From positions 1 to 64,000 of the forward strand of contig NZ_JAAZTU010000021.1 in NCBI RefSeq assembly GCF_012395185.1: a DNA stretch of 64,000 bases, read 5' to 3'. Source of the stretch: Vibrio aestuarianus (GTDB taxonomy: Bacteria; Pseudomonadota; Gammaproteobacteria; Enterobacterales; Vibrionaceae). The notes beneath the pieces were generated by a model, which was not told the DNA's origin, did not search any database, and saw only the letters and a program-made list of their open reading frames with translations. Shown here piece by piece: positions 17,266 through 25,796 of this stretch; the stretch's first letter is position 1, and every line of letters starts with the position of its first letter. A program made the position numbers and the translations under genes.

Positions 17266-18417
17266 TCAGGCTGTGAGTTTAGGTTGATACTCAAGTAACA
17301 CCATCACTTCACTGTGGTCAGTATGTGGAAACATATCAAACCATTGCAATTTTTTTGGCACATAATCAGGCATGCCCTGCATATCCGCTAATAACGTTTC
17401 CGGGTTACAGCTTGAGTAGATAATATGCTTTGGTGATAAAGCAACCAACTGCTCAACTAATTGTATTCCTAAGCCACGCCGTGGAGGGTTAACCAACACC
17501 AATTCTGGCGCGTGTGATTGAGTTAATGAATACTGCGCGGAGTCCAGTGCAGCAAAATCTAAATTGGTGACCCCCATTGCCTGCGCCGAACGCTTAGCAC
17601 TGGCTATTGCTTCTGGTTCTATCTCAATTCCAGTAACGGCTGTATCGGAACTTGCGCAGTGCAGAGCAAACCCACCCACACCACAAAAGAGATCCCACAT
17701 GTAGGCGGGTTTAATGTCCCTAACCCACTCCCTTGCCGTCGCATACAATTGTTCAGCAACCTGCGGGTTGGTTTGGAAAAAGCTTTTGGGCCGAATCACC
17801 ATTGGAACCTGGTTAAATTGTTCAACAAGGTGCTCACTGGCTGTCAAAAAGATCTCTTCTTCACCTTCAAGTCGAGCCATATGGATCGGTTGAAGATTGA
17901 CCGAAACCACTTTCACTGATGGAAAATCAGCGATAAGGCGAGCTAGGTTATTCTCAATTCGTGCCATCGCAGTTCGGCTTCGAAGCACAAAACGCAGCAT
18001 AAATTCACCGCTGTGTGCGCTACGGGTTAACAAGACGAATTTCAGCTCTCCTTTTTTCTTTGTTTTATTGTAAGGAGGAATACCCGATGTACGAATCCAG
18101 TCTTGCAAATACACTAGCAACGCTTGCATGTCTTGAGGATAAAGCGGGCAATTAACCAGTGAAACGGGGATTGACTCACCATTGGATAACGTTTCTACAC
18201 CGAGAATCGGCGCATGCGCAGCACCAAGCACAACCATTTTCGCTTTATTACGAAAAGCTGTGTCTTGGCTCGTGACAGGTTCAAGCCATTGCTCTGGCAT
18301 GTTTGCAGAAAATAATGATTTCAGTGCGAAATCTTTGTTAGCAATTTGAGTGGCGTAAGGCAGCGGACAATAAGTGCAAGAGCGGCACTGGTGCTGATTA
18401 TAGAATTCACACTGCAT
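17266..18417 (-). CDS. rlmC: 23S rRNA (uracil-747-C5)-methyltransferase
   Basis: The protein of 383 residues (from ATG at 18417) starts [17 protein letters not shown], matching RlmC (RumB), whose N-terminal cysteines hold a 4Fe-4S cluster. SAM-binding [14 protein letters not shown], the LVNPPRRG motif and the catalytic-cysteine motif SSCNPETL are present. It methylates U747 of 23S rRNA. A TTG five codons upstream is in frame, but the ATG agrees with the E. coli start. It converges with pyrC. Confidence 0.93.
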   Translation of the reverse strand: MQCEFYNQHQCRSCTYCPLPYATQIANKDFALKSLFSANMPEQWLEPVTSQDTAFRNKAKMVVLGAAHAPILGVETLSNGESIPVSLVNCPLYPQDMQALLVYLQDWIRTSGIPPYNKTKKKGELKFVLLTRSAHSGEFMLRFVLRSRTAMARIENNLARLIADFPSVKVVSVNLQPIHMARLEGEEEIFLTASEHLVEQFNQVPMVIRPKSFFQTNPQVAEQLYATAREWVRDIKPAYMWDLFCGVGGFALHCASSDTAVTGIEIEPEAIASAKRSAQAMGVTNLDFAALDSAQYSLTQSHAPELVLVNPPRRGLGIQLVEQLVALSPKHIIYSSCNPETLLADMQGMPDYVPKKLQWFDMFPHTDHSEVMVLLEYQPKLTA

Positions 18418-18507
18418 GGTAGTGATTGCCAAAAAAAGAAAAACGCTAGTTTATTCATCTAATAGCAAATCACCATTTAGGTTCATTATCTTCACCACAA
18501 AAATATT

Positions 18508-19419
18508 TTAGCGTGAAGGTCTTAATTGGTTGGCAATACTCCACACTACAACCACCGCTAAACCAGCCAACAAACCGACAACGCCATTCAACACCACAGG
18601 GACAAGGGCGGTTAATAAAGAAAGATTGGGTAGTGCAGAAACTATCGGTTCCAGCGCATGGTGCACCCACGGCACATTGTGCACCACAATGCCACCACCG
18701 ACTAAAAACATCGCGGCAGTTCCAACAATGGTCAGTCCTTTCATTAATTTGGGGGCAAAACTAATTAACCCTTTGCCAAGACGAAATTTTAACCCGCTAC
18801 CGTTTGAAATACGTTCTAAATAAAAACCCAAGTCATCAAGCTTAACGATGGCAGCAACCAGCCCATACACGCCGATTGTCATGATGACGGCAATTAAGCT
18901 CACCACTAAGATCTGAGTGATCATATCGTGTCCTTGTACTGTACCCAGCGCTATCACGATGATCTCAGCCGACAAGATGAAGTCCGTACGAATTGCACCA
19001 GTAATTTTACGTTTCTCATACTCTTCCATGGAGGTACTCCCCAATTCCGCTTCATCAGAACTTGGCTGATGACTGGTATGGGAATGAAAAAACTTCTCCA
19101 AAATCTTTTCAGCGCCTTCAAAACAGAGAAACAGCCCACCCAATAACAGCAGGGGCATAATTAGCCAGGGGATCAACGAACTCATCAACAGTGCTACGGG
19201 AACTAATATCAGCTTGTTGCGAAATGAACCTTTGGCAACCGCCCATACAACGGGTATTTCACGTTCAGCCGCTACGCCAGACACTTGTTGAGCATTCAAT
19301 GCTAAATCGTCACCTAATACGCCCGCCGTTTTCTTCGCGGCCATTTTTGACATCAGCGCCACGTCGTCCAGTACGGTGGCAATATCATCCAACAAGGTTA
19401 ATAAACTTGCGCCTGCCAT
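18508..19419 (-). CDS. DUF808 family (YedI-like) membrane protein
   Basis: The 303-residue protein has the DUF808 start MAGASLLTLLDDIATVLDDVALMSKMAAKKTAGVLGDDLALNA followed by about six to eight hydrophobic segments, among them VPVALLMSSLIPWLIMPLLLLGGLFLCFEG. The family, including E. coli YedI, is widespread in proteobacteria and its function is unknown. It is probably monocistronic, with rlmC starting about 90 bases downstream on the same strand. Confidence 0.88.
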   Translation of the reverse strand: MAGASLLTLLDDIATVLDDVALMSKMAAKKTAGVLGDDLALNAQQVSGVAAEREIPVVWAVAKGSFRNKLILVPVALLMSSLIPWLIMPLLLLGGLFLCFEGAEKILEKFFHSHTSHQPSSDEAELGSTSMEEYEKRKITGAIRTDFILSAEIIVIALGTVQGHDMITQILVVSLIAVIMTIGVYGLVAAIVKLDDLGFYLERISNGSGLKFRLGKGLISFAPKLMKGLTIVGTAAMFLVGGGIVVHNVPWVHHALEPIVSALPNLSLLTALVPVVLNGVVGLLAGLAVVVVWSIANQLRPSR

Positions 19420-19615
19420 GTTTTGTTCTCACTTAATGCTATGAAGTAACGAAATGTAACACCAATAGACAGGCGTGATAAACAATAACAATGCAAAAAA
19501 TTGCACATGCAGCACCAGTCCAGTAGTCGTTGATAATGCAAGTATCAATAAGTTTGCATCCGCTGAGTTCGGCTATTAAGCTCAAGGCTACATTACAGTG
19601 ACCGTAAGGAATGTC

Positions 19616-20539
19616 ATGCAAATTAACACCCACTACCCGATTGGCACCCCAGGACAAAAATGGGGCGATGCAGAGCGTCAAGCGTGGCGAGCACAAACCA
19701 CAATTAAACGTGAATATCAGCACGAAGTCGTCCCTAAAATTCTCGCCCTTCAAAACGACTTTGATGTTGAGCAATACGGCGCTCTTTCTTCCGATACCGC
19801 TCGTTACCCACTGTTTTGTGTCAAGAGCCGAGACTGGAGCAATGATAAACCCACTGTCTTGATTACGGGTGGTGTTCACGGTTATGAGACTAGCGGTGTT
19901 CATGGTGCATTGAAATTTTTAGCCACTCAAGCCAAGCGCTACTTAACTCATTTTAATATTGTTTGCGCGCCTTGCGTAAGCCCTTGGGGATACGAAACCA
20001 TCAACCGTTGGAACCCCAATGCACTGGATCCAAATCGCTCATTTTATGCTAATAGCCCCGCAGAAGAATCCGCCAACCTAATGGCATTGGTTGAAAACAT
20101 CGGAGAGGTCTTGGTTCATATCGATTTACACGAAACCACCAATACTGATGAAAGTGAATTTCGCCCAGCACTCGCAGCACGTGATGGTATTGAATATGTT
20201 GAAGACTCTATTCCAGATGGCTTCTACACCGTTGGTGATAGTGAAAACCCAGTAGCAGAGTTTCAAGCAGCAGTGATTGAATCAGTAAAAAAAGTCACTC
20301 ATATTGCGCCAGCCGATGAGCATGGCGACATTATTGGGTCACCAGTGGTACAAGAAGGTGTTATCAATTATCCAATGAAAGCATTAGGTCTATGTGGCGG
20401 TATGACCAATTGCCAATATGGGACTACAACTGAAGTATACCCAGATAGCCCAACAGTCACTGATGAAGAGTGTAACAATGCACAAGTAGCTGCCATTATC
20501 GGTGCGCTAGATTATGTGCTTACTCAACCACTACAGTAG
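19616..20539 (+). CDS. M14-type zinc carboxypeptidase / aspartoacylase-like protein
   Basis: About 307 residues. GGVHGYETSGVHGAL carries the H-x-x-E zinc motif of M14 peptidases and the succinylglutamate desuccinylase/aspartoacylase family, and VHIDLHETTNTDESEF supplies the third ligand region. No signal peptide is seen, so it is cytoplasmic. I start it at the ATG at 19616 because AAGGA lies 6 bases upstream; an in-frame GTG at 19598 overlaps that site. Substrate unknown. Its last 9 bases overlap the end of the convergent araC-type gene. Confidence 0.82.
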   Translation: MQINTHYPIGTPGQKWGDAERQAWRAQTTIKREYQHEVVPKILALQNDFDVEQYGALSSDTARYPLFCVKSRDWSNDKPTVLITGGVHGYETSGVHGALKFLATQAKRYLTHFNIVCAPCVSPWGYETINRWNPNALDPNRSFYANSPAEESANLMALVENIGEVLVHIDLHETTNTDESEFRPALAARDGIEYVEDSIPDGFYTVGDSENPVAEFQAAVIESVKKVTHIAPADEHGDIIGSPVVQEGVINYPMKALGLCGGMTNCQYGTTTEVYPDSPTVTDEECNNAQVAAIIGALDYVLTQPLQ

Positions 20540-21319
20540 TCGATTTTTATACTGCTCCGGTGTCTGGCCGGAGTATTTTTTAAACATTGCAATAAAAGGG
20601 CTGGCTTGGTTGTAGCCTAAGGTTAGCGCCACTTCTTTCACTGAATGGCCGGTACGCAATAAATCCATTGAATATAAATAGCGCACTCTTAAACGCCATT
20701 CAGTAAAACTCATGCCTAACTCCGTCTGGCAATGCCTTGCTAAGGTTCTTTCTGTGGTGTGTACTTTTTCTGCCCATTGAGAGAGAGTGGTATCATCGGT
20801 GGGGTTTTCTTCAACCGCAGCTAAAATTGGTGCCAAATATTTATTGTCTGTCGATGGCAAAAAGTGATGCTGCGTTTCTTGAGTTGCGAGTTGATCCAAC
20901 AATACCTGTACTAACCTCTTATCTGCTGGTGTTTGAGCAACGTTGATATCACGTGCACGAAAATCTTCAATTATGGCAGAAACGATAGGCGTGACTTTAA
21001 TAAGGCTAGTCTGCTTGGGGAAATGACGAGTCATAGCATGTTCGATATTCAACGAGCAATATTCAATCGGCTTGCGATTATAACTACAGTGTTTCACTCC
21101 AGCTGGGACCCAAATCGCTAAATGCGGTGGTGCAAGAAAGCGAGTATCTTCCGCTTCCATCTCAAGTATTCCACCTGAAATCAGTTGTACCTGACCCCAA
21201 GGGTGGCTGTGAGTACGGGTTTCAGTGTTCGATAAGAACGCCTCAAAATTCATAAACACGTCCGATGGTGCTCTATCAATGGATAAAGAAGGGTGAAGAT
21301 TCCGCGCCGCTTTTTTCAA
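20531..21319 (-). CDS. AraC-family transcription regulator
   Basis: The 262-residue protein has an N-terminal cupin sensor region (THSHPWGQVQLISGG, HLAIWVPAGVKHCSY) and a C-terminal AraC helix-turn-helix pair: TLARHCQTELGMSFTEWRLRVRYLYSMDLL and VKEVALTLGYNQASPFIAMFKKYSGQTPEQY. It is divergent, with a 100-base gap, from an EamA-family transporter, which is probably its target. The inducer is unknown. Confidence 0.92.
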   Translation of the reverse strand: MKKAARNLHPSLSIDRAPSDVFMNFEAFLSNTETRTHSHPWGQVQLISGGILEMEAEDTRFLAPPHLAIWVPAGVKHCSYNRKPIEYCSLNIEHAMTRHFPKQTSLIKVTPIVSAIIEDFRARDINVAQTPADKRLVQVLLDQLATQETQHHFLPSTDNKYLAPILAAVEENPTDDTTLSQWAEKVHTTERTLARHCQTELGMSFTEWRLRVRYLYSMDLLRTGHSVKEVALTLGYNQASPFIAMFKKYSGQTPEQYKNRLL

Positions 21320-21418
21320 ACTTGTCTTCCTATCGCTCGCAATGTCGTTTTAGAGATATATATAATTATATAGACCTGCCACACTATATTCCTAGCCACA
21401 TTTTGCGACGAGACTCAC

Positions 21419-22318
21419 ATGGTATATCTTCTTCCGCTCTTCACGGTCCTTATTTGGGGTGGGAATTCCATCATCAATAAGCTTGCGGCCGAAACCATTG
21501 AGCCAAGCGCAATGAGCTTCTATCGTTGGTTTGTTGCTATGTTAATACTAACACCGTTTTGCCTGCCGACGGTGATACGTCAGTGGAACATCATCAAGCC
21601 ATACCTAAGCAAACTAGCTTTTCTTGCGATGCTAGGTATGGTGCTCAACCAGTCGCTAGGTTATTACGCAGGACTGACCACAACCGCTTCCAACATGTCA
21701 CTCATTACATCACTGGTTCCTCTACTGAGCGTCTTTATCAGTGTTCCCTTGCTCAATAAGCGTATTTCTGGATTAAGCATTGTTGGTGGAGTGCTTTCTC
21801 TTTCTGGACTCACGTTTATGCTTGGCCAGGGTGACATGAGCTTTTTTATACACCAAGATATCACCCAAGGTGACGCTTTAATGGTCGCAGCAGCCATCGT
21901 TTATGCCTTGTATTGTGTTCTTCTTAAACGTTGGAAAATGCCACTTAGCAACTGGACACTCATTTATATGCAAGGCTTATTTGCTGTTTTCATGCTGATC
22001 CCATTATGGCTCAGCAGTGATCAATTACTCCCCACCAATGGCTCTCTTCCATTAATCGCCTATGCCGCTGTCGGTGCCTCGCTACTCGCACCATGGATGT
22101 GGGTGAAAGCGATAGATATTATCGGTGCAGATTCCAGTGCCATGTTTATGAATTTACTGCCAGTTGTTGCTGTTTCTCTAGCGGCAACGCTATTGGGAGA
22201 AACCGTGCAAAGCTACCATTTTATCGGCGGATTGATGGTTGTCTCTGGTGTTATCCTTTCGCAAGTAAAGCTCAAGAACAAACGTTCGACAACTATCGAA
22301 CGCGTGACTCAACCCTAA
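21419..22318 (+). CDS. EamA/DMT-family exporter
   Basis: The 299-residue protein has about ten membrane segments in two EamA repeats, with the family start LFTVLIWGGNSIINKLAAE and the second-half motif GASLLAPWMWVKAIDIIGADSSAMFMNLLPV. DMT transporters export amino acids or other metabolites. It is divergent from the AraC-type regulator, which suggests substrate-controlled expression. Substrate unknown. Confidence 0.9.
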   Translation: MVYLLPLFTVLIWGGNSIINKLAAETIEPSAMSFYRWFVAMLILTPFCLPTVIRQWNIIKPYLSKLAFLAMLGMVLNQSLGYYAGLTTTASNMSLITSLVPLLSVFISVPLLNKRISGLSIVGGVLSLSGLTFMLGQGDMSFFIHQDITQGDALMVAAAIVYALYCVLLKRWKMPLSNWTLIYMQGLFAVFMLIPLWLSSDQLLPTNGSLPLIAYAAVGASLLAPWMWVKAIDIIGADSSAMFMNLLPVVAVSLAATLLGETVQSYHFIGGLMVVSGVILSQVKLKNKRSTTIERVTQP

Positions 22319-22492
22319 AAGCAACGGTAAGTTATGAGGTAAACTTTGGCTAAGAATGTTCGTTTAATGTGAATTGTCGCTTAAAACGCGCAAATAACGT
22401 CACTCTACTGATTGAATTTGCTCCAGTAAAACGTACACTGTTCAAGATTGGAGCATACAATCAAGTCAGACGAGCATATAAGGATATTTAGG

Positions 22493-23254
22493 GTGAAAGC
22501 AGTTAAACGCCATCAAGAAATCATCGAATTAGTTCAAACTCACGGTTTTGTCAGCACTGATGACTTAGTCGAACGTTTTAATGTTAGCCCGCAAACCATC
22601 CGGCGAGATCTTAATGAGTTGGCTGATGCCAACAAATTACGTCGTAATCATGGTGGAGCAACCATTGCTTCCAGTTCAGAAAACTCTTCTTATCACACTC
22701 GACAAATAACATATCAACAAGAAAAACAGAAAATTGCCATCGAACTTGTCAAACACATACCTGATGGTGCAACGCTGTTTATAGATATCGGAACCACACC
22801 AGAAGAAATAGCTCGCGCCTTGATGCTCAATCACGAAAACTTACGCATCGTGACCAATAACATTAATGTAGCAACCATCCTAATGGCAAAACCCGATTTC
22901 AACGTGATTTTAGCTGGTGGAGAGGTACGCAATAAGGATGGTGGTGTTACGGGTGAAGCAACGCTAGATTTCATCTCACAATTTCGTCTTGATTTCGGCA
23001 TCTTAGGGATCAGCGGTATTGACTACGATGGTTCACTACTTGATTTCGATTATCATGAAGTTCGAGTAAAACGAGCAATCATCGAAAATAGCCGATGCGT
23101 CTATTTAGGTGTGGACCACAGTAAGTTTGGGCGTAACGCGATGGTCAAACTAGGTACCATTGCTGATGTGGACTTGATCATTACCGATGCCAAGCCCCCT
23201 GAAGAAATTGATACTTTTGCTCGTGAGAATGAAGTCATTATTCAGGTGATATAG
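22493..23254 (+). CDS. glpR: Glycerol-3-phosphate regulon repressor
   Basis: The protein of about 253 residues is a DeoR-family repressor: helix-turn-helix FVSTDDLVERFNVSPQTIRRDLNELAD near the N-terminus and a sugar-phosphate sensor domain with FIDIGTTPEEIARALM and FRLDFGILGISGIDYDGSLLDFDYHEVRVKRAI. The similarity to E. coli GlpR runs along the whole length, so I call GlpR rather than generic DeoR. GTG at 22493 with AAGGA 8-9 bases upstream fixes the start. No glp target gene is adjacent; the gene just downstream is luxR. Confidence 0.9.
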   Translation: MKAVKRHQEIIELVQTHGFVSTDDLVERFNVSPQTIRRDLNELADANKLRRNHGGATIASSSENSSYHTRQITYQQEKQKIAIELVKHIPDGATLFIDIGTTPEEIARALMLNHENLRIVTNNINVATILMAKPDFNVILAGGEVRNKDGGVTGEATLDFISQFRLDFGILGISGIDYDGSLLDFDYHEVRVKRAIIENSRCVYLGVDHSKFGRNAMVKLGTIADVDLIITDAKPPEEIDTFARENEVIIQVI

Positions 23255-23404
23255 CTCAATATTTCACCTTGCTTTTTTCTTTTACTCTGTGGGATTACTG
23301 TTTTTAGATTTTAATAAAAATAGTTTTATCATTTAACCGTACTACTACCAATTTTTTTGGTATAAATATCACTATTCTGCCCCGTTCTATAAGAATAACT
23401 GTCA

Positions 23405-24127
23405 ATGCATAAGATCCTTCGGCTTATTCAAGAAAACCAGCACATTACCAGCCACATGGAACTGGAAAATGTGCTGCTTACTCTTAATAACCTGATTGAC
23501 CATGAATTCTTTTTATTTGGTCTATCTTTGCATCCCACATTGAGAAGCCGTGAAACACTCTTAACCGACAATTACCCAAATTGTTGGCGTCAGCAATATG
23601 ATGAATCTGGTTTTATGCACGTAGATCCCATAGTGAAATACAGCATGACCAACTTCTTACCCATTAGTTGGGATGATGCAAAGTATGCTAATAAAGATGG
23701 CCGAACAATTTTTGAAGAAGCACGCTGTAATGGTCTAAAAGCAGGGTTCAGTATCCCCATCCACGGACTACGTGGGGAATTTGGTATGATCAGCTTTGCA
23801 ACCTCTGACATTAAATCTTATCAACTTAACCAACAAAGCATTCAAACCTCTCAGTTGATCGTTCCACTATTGGCACACAATATTTATAACATTGCCCGTT
23901 GCCATAAAGACGCCGAACCACGAGCAAAATTAACAGCCCGTGAAATTCAATGCTTAACTTGGGCAGCTGAAGGAAAAAGTGCATGGGAAATTGCAATCAT
24001 CATTGATACTTCAGAACGAACAGCCAAATTCCATATCAGCAATGCGTGTAGAAAGCTTGGAGCGACGAATCGCTACCAAGCAATTACTAAAGCCATTTTA
24101 GGCGGTTACATTAATCCTCATTTATAA
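23405..24127 (+). CDS. luxR: LuxR-family acyl-homoserine-lactone receptor
   Basis: The 240-residue protein has an autoinducer-binding domain (about 20-165) retaining the invariant ligand-pocket residues W61, Y65, D74, P75 and W89, and a C-terminal LuxR helix-turn-helix (about 175-235; LTAREIQCLTWAAEGKSAWEIA). It is therefore a full-length AHL receptor and not a solo HTH. It is convergent with luxI; the stops are 6 bases apart. A lux box upstream of luxI is the expected target. The symbol denotes the family; the species-specific name is not known to me. Confidence 0.9.
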   Translation: MHKILRLIQENQHITSHMELENVLLTLNNLIDHEFFLFGLSLHPTLRSRETLLTDNYPNCWRQQYDESGFMHVDPIVKYSMTNFLPISWDDAKYANKDGRTIFEEARCNGLKAGFSIPIHGLRGEFGMISFATSDIKSYQLNQQSIQTSQLIVPLLAHNIYNIARCHKDAEPRAKLTAREIQCLTWAAEGKSAWEIAIIIDTSERTAKFHISNACRKLGATNRYQAITKAILGGYINPHL

Positions 24128-24133
24128 AACGCA

Positions 24134-24715
24134 CTAAGCATTTACACTTGCTCGGTATACCTCATTCATTGGGATATGCAGCGCGACTGATCGGGTGCTT
24201 CCGAGCATATGAACCTTTCTATCACCTAAACGTTCGCAAGGAATCCCCATTCGTTTGATCAGCTTTTCAACGCTGGCAGACGTAACCGTTACATACGACT
24301 CGATATGATGCTTCTGCGCGTGATGGTATAGCGATTGAAACATCTGTAAAGTAACATTACTAACCCCACCTAACTGCGCTGAATAATCCTTATCGACGGC
24401 AAAACGACTCAACTCGTAAATAGAGCGATCAACGGGAGCGACTTGGCTTCCCATCAGCTCTGGAAAAGTATTTTTGAGCATATAGTTGGTTGTGGTCGGT
24501 AAAATACGCCAGCATCCAACTAGGTGACCATTATCTTCTTTTGCGTACAGATAATGAGCATCAGGAATATCATATTCATCACTTTCTAAACCTTGATTCG
24601 TTTTTAACTCCCACTGCAAACGTTGCGAAAACACTTTGTAACGCAGCTTAAGTAAGGAGACGTAATCGCCTTGGGGAACCGTTTGAAAATTGTGTGAATA
24701 TATTGAAATAGTCAT
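24134..24715 (-). CDS. luxI: Acyl-homoserine-lactone synthase
   Basis: The 193-residue enzyme makes an AHL signal from S-adenosylmethionine and an acyl donor. Conserved LuxI residues are present: R25 and F29 (LRYKVF), W35, D46 and D49 (ESDEYD), R70 (CWRILPT), and E101/R104 (YELSRF). A GGAGAAA-type ribosome site precedes the ATG. A lux box lies 58 bases upstream, giving the usual positive feedback. The acyl chain cannot be predicted from sequence by eye. Confidence 0.93.
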   Translation of the reverse strand: MTISIYSHNFQTVPQGDYVSLLKLRYKVFSQRLQWELKTNQGLESDEYDIPDAHYLYAKEDNGHLVGCWRILPTTTNYMLKNTFPELMGSQVAPVDRSIYELSRFAVDKDYSAQLGGVSNVTLQMFQSLYHHAQKHHIESYVTVTSASVEKLIKRMGIPCERLGDRKVHMLGSTRSVALHIPMNEVYRASVNA

Positions 24716-24772
24716 GGAATTTCTCCGTAGGTTGATGGAGAAATTAAGCTAACCAATATTAAAATATATAAA

Positions 24773-24792
24773 ACCTGTTCGATCGAACAGTT
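24773..24792. promoter_or_regulatory. lux box between luxI and a candidate small RNA
   Basis: ACCTGTTCGATCGAACAGTT contains a perfect 16-base palindrome (24775-24790) and fits the LuxR-family operator pattern. It is 58 bases from the luxI ATG on the left. On the right, TATTAT at 24814-24819 would give a start near 24825, exactly 42-43 bases from the box centre, the distance used by LuxR at activated promoters. Confidence 0.85.
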
Positions 24793-24825
24793 ACACCAAG
24801 ATAATGTTTAAACTATTATTAACGC

Positions 24826-24931
24826 AACTGAACAACTAACGCTCAGTTGGCTTAATAAAGGTACAACATAAATTAAATAATTCGTACCGCTCGGCTTTAA
24901 AAATCCTCCTAGGCAACTAGGGGGATTTTTT
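24826..24931 (+). ncRNA. Candidate quorum-regulated small RNA divergent from luxI
   Basis: A rightward transcript of about 105 nt is predicted from a lux-box promoter to an intrinsic terminator. It can form CAACTGA/TCAGTTG (24825-24831 / 24843-24849), GGTAC/GTACC with an A/U-rich 19-base loop (24860-24864 / 24884-24888), and a terminator stem of 9 mostly G/C pairs plus an A/T extension, a GCAA tetraloop and six T (24899-24931). No start codon with a ribosome site is seen. The U-tail and A/U-rich single-stranded region suit Hfq binding. An alternative is that the hairpin simply stops luxR read-through or a lost leftward gene. Confidence 0.55.
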
Positions 24932-25303
24932 ATATCTCATCAATTTAATTGCTAAAAATATCATTACAGTTTGGTTGGTGCTTTGTTATCTGTTGGTTAA
25001 TGGCAACGTTTAACCAAACCAGTAGCCACCAATGAGTATTGATCCAACCATAAGTTAATATTTTTGTGATACCGTACACTTGATCGTAAATTCACGCGGG
25101 AAATTTCTTACGAAAAATGATCCTAAACTCCCCTCACTCCACCGACAAATTCAATCGATAGTAAACATATGACAAAGGCTCTTGGTAATTAAGGCACGAC
25201 AGAATCGCTGGGTGATCACACACATTTTATGCCAAACGCTAACAATTCAACGAAACCGTAATATCTCAAGGTTTCGTTAGAACCGAAGTCATCGAAAAGA
25301 CAA

Positions 25304-25372
25304 AGTGAGTCGCAATGGAAGCAAGAGCGTCAATCCTTACTTGAACAACTCAAACTCGCCTTCGACCGTCAG
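25304..25372 (+). pseudogene. Fragment resembling IS66-family transposase (TnpC) N-terminus
   Basis: Rightward, one frame reads SESQWKQERQSLLEQLKLA followed by FDRQ, similar to the coiled-coil start of IS66 TnpC proteins (LLEQLKLARxRQFG). The similarity ends abruptly where an oppositely oriented fragment begins. It is short, so the family call is tentative. Confidence 0.35.
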
Positions 25373-25441
25373 AGAACCACGGTTAATGAGTGATTGGTTG
25401 TATTGCTTCCCGTTGGTTGTTTTGTAGCGAGGCTTAGACAT
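25367..25441 (-). pseudogene. Fragment of an IS5-type transposase N-terminus
   Basis: Leftward from the ATG at 25441 the first 25 codons read MSKPRYKTTNGKQYNQSLIN then RGSLT, closely matching the start of IS5-family transposases of marine gammaproteobacteria (KPRYKTTNWKQYNxALINRGSLTFW). The match stops at SLT and the frame ends nine codons later, so this is a remnant of an insertion. Confidence 0.65.
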
Positions 25442-25796
25442 AAGACTACGAAAAGTAGTGGATGTAGCTTCTCAGATCGTAGGTTATAGATTTAGTTTCA
25501 TCGATTTGAGCAACAAAGCCCGTGTAATGCATAACCGATTAGGTTTAATATACAATAATAAGTTACAGTTAAAATCTGTGTTCGAGCGTGATTCAAAGTG
25601 ACCATGTGATGTATGAATACTCAATCAGCTATATTTTAATTAGCCTAACCATGCTCAATGGCTATTTTCTCATTTATGGCAAGATTGAAGTGAAGCCGTG
25701 GTCATCTTGCAAATCTCATACTGTTTAAAGTCTGTTATCTGGGCGTTAAAGCGTTTGTGATGGTCATGCTCTATAACTCCTATGTTTAAGAGGTGA

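Larger units (their letters stand above)
24932..25796. other. Gene-poor region with decayed insertion sequences
   Basis: About 860 bases without an intact gene between the luxI locus and the esterase-like gene. It contains fragments of two transposase genes near its middle (25304-25441). The remainder has no ORF I can support, and base composition is like the surroundings. Confidence 0.55.

Noticed and set aside
19439-19903. A 154-codon leftward frame overlapping the M14-type gene
   Set aside because: It is mostly antisense to the conserved zinc-peptidase N-terminal half and shows no family similarity.
24899-24931. Terminator near luxI as the end of luxR read-through only
   Set aside because: Possible, but it lies 770 bases beyond luxR across the antisense luxI gene, and the lux-box promoter spacing gives a better explanation. 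Kept as an alternative.
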